Shown here: piece after piece, positions 54,788-59,960 of the stretch
Layout of the letters: every line of letters starts with the position of its first letter
Numbering within the stretch: position 1 is the stretch's first letter
NCBI RefSeq assembly: GCF_029379315.1
Contig: NZ_JAQYWQ010000028.1
Span: 1-59,960 of the forward strand
Direction of reading: 5' to 3'
Length of the DNA stretch: 59,960 bases
Source of the DNA: Nostoc sp. S13
GTDB lineage: Bacteria > Cyanobacteriota > Cyanobacteriia > Cyanobacteriales > Nostocaceae
The notes under the pieces: model-generated
Told to the model about the DNA's origin: nothing
Databases searched by the model: none
The model's input: only the letters and a program-made list of their open reading frames with translations
Translations under genes and position numbers: made by a program

Positions 54788-56125
54788 ATGCTGGAATTAT
54801 TGGGTTCAGGTTTGGTGTCGCTTTGGCTGGAAATGGCCGGCGTACAAATCAAGCCTCTAGATGCCTTAGATGCTTTGACTTGGCAAAGTAGCCCTGGCTT
54901 GGTTCTTGCTCCTGATCCCAATCCAGCTGGGGCGACTACGGTGCAGGAATATCTGAAAAAGCTGATAACATCAAAAGTGGTGGCGCCAAATCTGGTTGAG
55001 AGTCAGGGAATTTGGATGCAGTCAGGGCCGATGCTGATGGCAAATCACCAAGGTACGACACCTCTGCCTGCTGCCTCCTTAACCAAAATTGCCACTACAT
55101 TAGTTGCTTTGAAAACTTGGGGGCCAGATTACCAATTTGATACTTTGGTCAGCGTCACTGGGCCAGTGGTAAATGGGGTTGTGCAGGGCGATTTGGTGAT
55201 TACAGGCCGTGGCGATCCTTTGTTTGTTTGGGAAGAAGCGATCGCTCTTGGTAATACTCTCAATAAAATGGGCATCAAGCAGGTAAAAGGAAATTTGATC
55301 ATTACTGGCAGTTTTGCCATGAATTTCCAACGTCAGCCGATGCTAGCGGGTCTGATGCTCAAGCAAACACTAAATAGTGCGACTTGGGGCCGCCCCGCTA
55401 TTTACACGTACTCAATTATGCCCAAGGGAACACCTAAGCCTCAAGTTGTGATTGCTGGTGGGGTGAAAGTTACGGCGCAACCAAATCCTCAACAAACTTT
55501 GTTACTGCGTCATCGCTCGTTGCCCTTGAAGCAACTAATCAAGGAAATGAACGTTTACAGTAACAACGATATGGCACAGATGCTGGCAGACTCAGTAGGG
55601 GGAGCAACTGTGGTGCAATCAACCGCCGCCAGCCTTGCGAGGGTGTCACCAGTGGAAATTCAGTTAATCAATGGTTCTGGACTCGGCCCCGAAAATCGCA
55701 TTTCCCCCAGGGCTATTTGTGCCATGCTGATGGCTATTCAAATTGAGGCATCTACCCATCAACTGAATCTAGCTGACTTGTTCCCCATGTCTGGATTTGA
55801 TCACCGGGGGACACTACACACCAGACACATTCCCTTTGCGACTGTGATTAAAACTGGTACTCTCCGGGATGTGAGCGCTTTAGCGGGAGTGATGCCCACA
55901 CGCGATCGCGGTTTGGTTTGGTTTGCCATTATTAACCGTGGCACAAATGTCTGGGGTTTGCGGACTGGACAAGACCAACTATTGCAAAGTGTTGTAAAAC
56001 AATTACAAGTATCTCCAACCGTTCCTGCTGCCCTGACTCCCCACTCAGTTATCAACTCTTTACCCCAGCTAGGCGCAACCAGTCGCAATGAAATCTTGTT
56101 CAAAACAGGACTTAGGCAACAATAA
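54788..56125 (+). CDS. dacB: D-alanyl-D-alanine carboxypeptidase, PBP4 type (peptidase S13)
   Basis: 445 residues. Active-site motifs: S97-L-T-K100 (SxxK, AASLTKIATTL), S258-N-N (SxN, VYSNNDMAQ) and K355-T-G (IKTGTLRD). The S13 insertion domain lies between the first two motifs. It trims or cleaves peptidoglycan cross-links in the periplasm. The N-terminus has no clear signal sequence, only a weakly hydrophobic start (MLELLGSGLVSLWLEMAGV), so export may need that stretch. Followed by the periplasmic HtrA on the same strand, 197 bp away. Confidence 0.92.
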   Translation: MLELLGSGLVSLWLEMAGVQIKPLDALDALTWQSSPGLVLAPDPNPAGATTVQEYLKKLITSKVVAPNLVESQGIWMQSGPMLMANHQGTTPLPAASLTKIATTLVALKTWGPDYQFDTLVSVTGPVVNGVVQGDLVITGRGDPLFVWEEAIALGNTLNKMGIKQVKGNLIITGSFAMNFQRQPMLAGLMLKQTLNSATWGRPAIYTYSIMPKGTPKPQVVIAGGVKVTAQPNPQQTLLLRHRSLPLKQLIKEMNVYSNNDMAQMLADSVGGATVVQSTAASLARVSPVEIQLINGSGLGPENRISPRAICAMLMAIQIEASTHQLNLADLFPMSGFDHRGTLHTRHIPFATVIKTGTLRDVSALAGVMPTRDRGLVWFAIINRGTNVWGLRTGQDQLLQSVVKQLQVSPTVPAALTPHSVINSLPQLGATSRNEILFKTGLRQQ

Positions 56126-56136
56126 CGTAATTTCGT

Positions 56137-56218
56137 CATTGCGACCGTTCGCTTTTAGCGTTCTTCCAGGGTAGGGAAGCATAAGTCCTTCGGACACGCT
56201 TCGCGAACGCAAAGCCTT
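56137..56218. repeat. dispersed palindromic repeat fragment
   Basis: Begins GTCATTGCGACCGTTCGC, like the end of the element at 17997, and ends CGCTTCGCGAACGCAAAG. It is part of a known type of interspersed cyanobacterial repeat by general appearance. Confidence 0.5.
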
Positions 56219-56322
56219 ATTTTTTAGTCGTAAGTGTGTAAGTCCTACAAAAGTTAGTTAATCTTGGTAAAAATAACTATATATAGATTTGTCACGACTA
56301 AGCAACAATTAGGCTTATAAGA

Positions 56323-57555
56323 ATGTTGGCTGTGATTATGCGATTTCCCAAAATATCCCGGTCTCTACGTCAACTTACTACTAATGTTTTAGCGATCGTG
56401 CTCGGAGTTCTGCTAACGGTTAGTACATTGCAGGTGTTACCCTCCCAAGCCGAACCAGCACCCACAGTAACTGCTCTTGATAGTTCAAAACTAATTGCCC
56501 AACGGCAATCATCAGCTACTGCGGCGATCAGTAGCACTAGCTTTGTCACAGCAGCAGTGAATCGTGTGGGCACAGCAGTTGTCCGAATTGATACTGAGCG
56601 GACAATTACTCGTCGCGTTGATCCATTTTCGGAAGACCCTTTTTTCCGTCGGTTTTTTGGTGACGGTTTCTCTCAACAGATGCCTCCTGAGCAACAGTTG
56701 CGCGGTCTAGGTTCAGGTTTCATTATTGACAAAAGCGGCTTAGTTCTGACTAATGCTCATGTGGTTGATAAGGCTGATAAAGTAACAGTCCGCCTCAAAG
56801 ATGGCCGCACCTTTGAAGGAAAAGTTCAAGGCATTGATGAAGTTACAGATTTGGCAGTAGTCAAGATTAACGCTGGCAATGATTTGCCAGTGGCGCCCTT
56901 GGGTTCTTCCAATAATGTACAGGTAGGAGACTGGGCGATCGCAGTTGGTAATCCTTTGGGATTTGATAACACCGTTACCTTGGGAATTGTTAGTACCCTC
57001 AAACGTTCCAGCGCCCAAGTCGGCATTAGTGACAAACGCTTAGATTTTATACAAACCGATGCTGCGATTAATCCTGGTAACTCTGGCGGCCCACTATTAA
57101 ATGGCCAAGGTGAAGTGATTGGCATTAACACAGCCATTCGTCCTGATGCAATGGGTATTGGGTTTGCTATTCCCATTGATAAAGCCAAAGCGATCGCCAC
57201 GCAACTGCAACGTGATGGTAAAGTTGCTCACCCCTATTTAGGTGTGCAAATGCTAACTTTGACACCCGAGCTTGCCAAGCAAAATAACACCGATCCCAAC
57301 TCTCCTGTTCAGATACCAGAAATTAATGGTGTTTTTGTCATGCGAGTTGTCCCAAATTCGCCAGCTGCATCTGCGGGTATCCGGCGCGGGGATGTAATTT
57401 TGCAAGTTGATGGTAAAGCTATTACCAGTGCTGAACAATTGCAGAATGTTGTGGAAGACAGTCGTCTTGGTCAAGTATTACAGGTGAAAGTGCAACGAGG
57501 TAATCAGACACAGCAGCTTTCAATACGCACAGCTGAGTTGCAAAATGCTTCGTAG
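56323..57555 (+). CDS. periplasmic HtrA/DegP-type serine protease with PDZ domain
   Basis: 410 residues (or 405 from the Met at 56338). Signal/anchor segment at about 18-42 ([20 protein letters not shown]), then the trypsin-like domain with H146 ([10 protein letters not shown]), D176 (VTDLAVVK) and S254 (NPGNSGGPL), and one PDZ domain (about 305-400, [13 protein letters not shown]). It corresponds to the HhoA/HhoB/HtrA group of cyanobacteria, which handle protein quality control in the envelope. The third HtrA-like gene in the window, and the only one with an export signal. Confidence 0.95.
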   Translation: MLAVIMRFPKISRSLRQLTTNVLAIVLGVLLTVSTLQVLPSQAEPAPTVTALDSSKLIAQRQSSATAAISSTSFVTAAVNRVGTAVVRIDTERTITRRVDPFSEDPFFRRFFGDGFSQQMPPEQQLRGLGSGFIIDKSGLVLTNAHVVDKADKVTVRLKDGRTFEGKVQGIDEVTDLAVVKINAGNDLPVAPLGSSNNVQVGDWAIAVGNPLGFDNTVTLGIVSTLKRSSAQVGISDKRLDFIQTDAAINPGNSGGPLLNGQGEVIGINTAIRPDAMGIGFAIPIDKAKAIATQLQRDGKVAHPYLGVQMLTLTPELAKQNNTDPNSPVQIPEINGVFVMRVVPNSPAASAGIRRGDVILQVDGKAITSAEQLQNVVEDSRLGQVLQVKVQRGNQTQQLSIRTAELQNAS

Positions 57556-57706
57556 AGGCAATATAGCCGATTTTAATTGTGTGGAATAGAAGGGGCACAG
57601 CATTGCTGTGTCCTTACCGCATGTTATATCAAAACGAGATCCGCTTAGTAATATCACGACACAGACATTGCTTTACCACTGATTTCAAAATGCCAACGAG
57701 TCTAAA

Positions 57707-58609
57707 TCACTTACCAACAGTTAAAACTAGACCTTCATGGGCTAGTATTGCTTCAGGAAAAGCAGATTTCACATCGACTTGAACCTGGTCAAGAAAATCA
57801 TCATGGTCATCTGGGTGATGATGAGAAATGGCTAGCCTTTGGACAGTAGCATTCAGAGCTGTATTCACCGCAACTTGCCAGAGTAAATCAGCAGAGTCAT
57901 GATTGTGAGACGTAGGGGGAGTGTAGGTAGCATTGGCAATCAGCAAGTCAACGCCTTTAATAAACTGTAAAATCCGCTCTCGCTCCACTTGATCGGCATT
58001 CTGGTGCAAATCTGTGACGTAGGCAACACTATACTCTTGCCAAGTCACTCGGTAGCCAACAGACCGCTGAGTTTGATTAATTAATGCGATCGTAATGGTG
58101 ACATCATCTAGCTTTACGTCACTGTCTGGAGTCAGATTATAAAACTGCAATTCCGACTGCATTACCTGTAAAGGGTAAGGAAAGTGTGGCTGGAGCATCT
58201 GGTCATACAGACATTGTTTAATTGAGGCTCCATTTGAGGCAGCTGTGCCGTAAATGTGAAAGCAATTTTCCCCAATAAATGCGGGAGCAAAAAAGGGAAA
58301 CCCTTGAATCCGATTTGATTGGCAGTTGGTAAAAAATAAATGGGCTTCTAGTGGCTGTTGTCGTTCTTGCCAAGTTTTACCCAGTATGCGTAAGCCAGTA
58401 CCCCCATCAAAAATCAAGCGTTTCCCAGCTACATGCATTTCTACACAAGCGGTATTACCACCATAACGATTGGTGTTGCTACTTGGGGTGGGAATCAAAC
58501 CCCGTACACCCCAGAATTGCACGAGAAATTCACCTGCTGGGCTACTTGGCAGCGTAGCTGACTTTTCTCTTATGTAGCTTTGGGAACCTGACAACTCAAA
58601 ATTTGGCAT
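57707..58609 (-). CDS. metallo-beta-lactamase-fold protein with lost metal site
   Basis: 300 residues. The fold is recognisable: VQFWGVRGLIPTPSSNTNRY, YGGNTACVEMH, LIFDGGTGLRILG, RIQGFPFFAPAF, VTDLHQN and ISHHHPDDHDD. In normal relatives the line LFFTHTHWDHIQGFPFF carries the metal ligands; here residues 95-100 are N-C-Q-S-N-R in place of H-T-H-W-D-H, so no di-metal centre can form there. The frame is intact. Stop to panD start on the same strand: 11 bp, so they are an operon. A non-enzymatic role is inferred. Confidence 0.88.
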   Translation of the reverse strand: MPNFELSGSQSYIREKSATLPSSPAGEFLVQFWGVRGLIPTPSSNTNRYGGNTACVEMHVAGKRLIFDGGTGLRILGKTWQERQQPLEAHLFFTNCQSNRIQGFPFFAPAFIGENCFHIYGTAASNGASIKQCLYDQMLQPHFPYPLQVMQSELQFYNLTPDSDVKLDDVTITIALINQTQRSVGYRVTWQEYSVAYVTDLHQNADQVERERILQFIKGVDLLIANATYTPPTSHNHDSADLLWQVAVNTALNATVQRLAISHHHPDDHDDFLDQVQVDVKSAFPEAILAHEGLVLTVGK

Positions 58610-58620
58610 TTTACTTGAAA

Positions 58621-59004
58621 TTAGACCTTACTGAGCAGGTCATCGTAGCGCCGCACTTCCAACAGCCTGTTTTTTTCGTCTACAATGACTACCGTAGGAG
58701 AGTAACTTTTTAACTCTTCTGGAGTGAACTGCCCGTAAGTCATTATAATCAAGCGATCGCCAATAATGCCTAGACGTGCCGCACCCCCATTTAGCTCAAT
58801 GACTCCTGAATGGGCTGGAGCCGGGATCGCATAGGTAATAAAGCGCTGACCGTTGGCACTATTAACTACTTGCACCTGCTCATAGGGTAAGATACCAGCT
58901 TTTTCCAAAAGGATTTCATCGATGCTGATACTACCCACGTAGTTGATATTCGCTCCTGTGAGGATGCAGTTATGAATTTTTGCCAAAAGGAGAGTACGCT
59001 GCAT
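58621..59004 (-). CDS. panD: aspartate 1-decarboxylase
   Basis: 127 residues, the usual size. The proenzyme self-cleaves between G24 and S25 (NYVGSISID) to create the pyruvoyl group; catalytic helpers Tyr58-type residues and the [14 protein letters not shown] stretch are present. It makes beta-alanine for pantothenate and coenzyme A. It is the first gene of a two-gene operon with the MBL-fold protein 11 bp downstream. Confidence 0.95.
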   Translation of the reverse strand: MQRTLLLAKIHNCILTGANINYVGSISIDEILLEKAGILPYEQVQVVNSANGQRFITYAIPAPAHSGVIELNGGAARLGIIGDRLIIMTYGQFTPEELKSYSPTVVIVDEKNRLLEVRRYDDLLSKV

Positions 59005-59058
59005 TTTGGTTTGGGGTTGGTGGCAGTTTTTGTGATCCGTAACAAGCGAAAGTTATGA

Positions 59059-59086
59059 GTACAGACGCGATTAATCGCGTCTGTAC
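59059..59086. repeat. GTACAGACG palindrome
   Basis: GTACAGACGCGATT pairs with AATCGCGTCTGTAC, a perfect 28-base palindrome upstream of panD, in the same family as the hairpins at 40446 and 52523. Confidence 0.9.
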
Positions 59087-59126
59087 GGGAGTTAGGAATA
59101 AAAATTCATAACTCTTAACTCCCCTA

Positions 59127-59639
59127 TTATCCTCTATAAGCTTTGACGGATTTTTCTACTAAACCTGCAACCTTGTCCACATCTTGCCAACCGAGAATTT
59201 CAGTCACCTTTTCTTCCAAATTTTTATAACTACGGAAAAATTCGGCAATTTCATCTAAGCGGTGTGGTGCTACGTCTTTCAGTGATTTTACTTGAGTGTA
59301 GCGCGGATCTTTGTCAGGAACACAAAGGATTTTCTCATCGCGATCGCCACCATCAATCATCTCCAAAAAGCCAATCGGTCGTGCGGCAATAACACAGCCT
59401 GGAAAGGTTGGCTCGTCAATTATGACCATACCATCTAGGGGATCGCCATCATCAGCCAAAGTATTGGGTATAAAGCCGTAGTCATAGGGATATTGTACCG
59501 ACGAAGAAAGTACTCGGTCTAGAGCAAAAGCTTCTAGTTCCTTGTCGTATTCGTATTTATTTTTACTTCCGCCTGTAATTTCAATCAGAACGTTGATTAG
59601 ACCCGGTTTCGGTTGGGCAGCAATACGAGATAAGTCCAC
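59127..59639 (-). CDS. ppa: inorganic pyrophosphatase (soluble, type I)
   Basis: About 170 residues from GTG 59639, which has GGAG seven bases before and gives the family start [13 protein letters not shown]; the frame is open to 59669 but those residues are not family-like. Active-site stretches: [28 protein letters not shown] and [12 protein letters not shown]. It hydrolyses pyrophosphate from biosynthesis. No neighbour in its operon. Confidence 0.95.
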   Translation of the reverse strand: MDLSRIAAQPKPGLINVLIEITGGSKNKYEYDKELEAFALDRVLSSSVQYPYDYGFIPNTLADDGDPLDGMVIIDEPTFPGCVIAARPIGFLEMIDGGDRDEKILCVPDKDPRYTQVKSLKDVAPHRLDEIAEFFRSYKNLEEKVTEILGWQDVDKVAGLVEKSVKAYRG

Positions 59640-59747
59640 GAAAAAACTCCTCTGGTAACAGTGAATCATCAGGGAACTCAGCTTCGCTCCCCGTGTAGAA
59701 TTTTAGGGCAATATGGATCTCTTCCCAAAGTATTCATTCAACGCTAT

Positions 59748-59775
59748 GGGGCATTGGGCATTGGGCATTGGGCAT
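59748..59775. repeat. GGGCATT array, left of MITE copy 2
   Basis: Four copies of GGGCATT, interrupted by the 137-bp element and continuing at 59917. Confidence 0.9.
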
Positions 59776-59777
59776 TA

Positions 59778-59914
59778 GACCTATCCACAAATAAACCTCA
59801 AAATAGCTGAAACCCTTACATAGCTGGCTTTTTAGCTTATATAAAACAGGAACCTCTAAAACCCTCTCCAGAGCTAGGTTTCAGCCAAATAAAGTTCTCA
59901 TTTCCGGATAAGTC
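59778..59914. mobile_element. 137-bp MITE-like element, copy 2
   Basis: Copy of 41352-41488, differing by two bases by my reading (GACCTATCC start, CCCTTACAT). TA lies on both sides and the GGGCATT array continues directly on each side, so it inserted into an existing array. Confidence 0.9.
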
Positions 59915-59916
59915 TA

Positions 59917-59960
59917 TTGGGCATTGGGCATTGGGCATTGGGCATTGGGCATTGGGCATT
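59917..59960. repeat. GGGCATT array, right of MITE copy 2
   Basis: About six copies up to the window edge. Confidence 0.9.

Noticed and set aside
1..59960. tRNA, rRNA, riboswitch and attachment-site search by eye
   Set aside because: No convincing T-loop/anticodon arrangement, rRNA core or riboswitch consensus was noticed; a covariance-model search would be decisive.

Overview
The window comes from the chromosome of a cyanobacterium, most likely a filamentous Nostocales member (Nostoc/Anabaena group). The evidence is the density of the octamer GCGATCGC (HIP1) inside and outside genes, the heptamer arrays (GGGCATT/GGGCATG, CTAACTC, CCCCACT) typical of these genomes, and cyanobacterial genes such as an NdbB-type NAD(P)H-quinone reductase, Tab2/Atab2, plant-type ferredoxin, 8-HDF-type photolyase, PEP-CTERM proteins and a serine/threonine kinase fused to WD40 repeats. 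No rRNA, tRNA, CRISPR array, nif/het cluster or prophage was recognised.

Layout. 0-3.2 kb: a cupin, an isochorismatase-type amidohydrolase and a divergent, decayed TRZ/ATZ-type amidohydrolase. 3.5-8.2 kb: small unknowns, an acireductone-dioxygenase-like cupin, photolyase and a glycosyltransferase. 8.4-11.2 kb: secreted proteins and a PEP-CTERM protein bracketed by inverted ends of an IS630-type element. 11.2-14.6 kb: HbpS/GlcG-like protein, an atypical LuxR-type regulator, an HtrA-like protease and a paralogue that has lost its catalytic His and Ser. 14.9-18.7 kb: unknown membrane-anchored protein, HemD-like protein, ferredoxin, an Hsp20 gene with an early stop, SMR transporter. 18.9-23.2 kb: FecCD permease, radical SAM protein, large beta-helix protein, with tandem repeats. 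24.4-30.6 kb: NdbB, HAD hydrolase, a probably foreign solute-binding protein and phosphoesterase, a second PEP-CTERM protein. 30.9-34.0 kb: NitT/TauT-type ABC pair. 34.2-34.8 kb: broken toxin-antitoxin remnant carrying a small transposable element. 35.0-40.9 kb: Tab2, TldE/PmbA, ClC-CBS-USP fusion. 41.5-46.3 kb: WGxxGxxG protein, broken Uma2 nuclease, two Ser/Thr kinases. 46.7-52.1 kb: GH57 enzyme, Nfu, histidine kinase, ribbon-helix-helix protein. 52.7-59.7 kb: LepA, PBP4-type carboxypeptidase, periplasmic HtrA, an MBL-fold protein without metal ligands next to PanD, and inorganic pyrophosphatase.

Themes. Most genes are single transcription units separated by repeat-rich spacers. Clear or likely operons are the HtrA/regulator pair (4-base overlap), the ABC permease/ATPase pair, panD with the MBL-like gene, and two overlapping small ORFs near 6.5 kb. 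At least five loci carry inactivating lesions (amidohydrolase, IS630 transposase, Hsp20, toxin-antitoxin module, Uma2), and three kinds of short non-autonomous elements are present in near-identical copies, so this is a genome with active small-repeat traffic and gene decay. The most original signals are the active/inactive HtrA pair with an atypical regulator, the metal-site-less MBL protein beside panD, and the MITE-like families with TA flanks.
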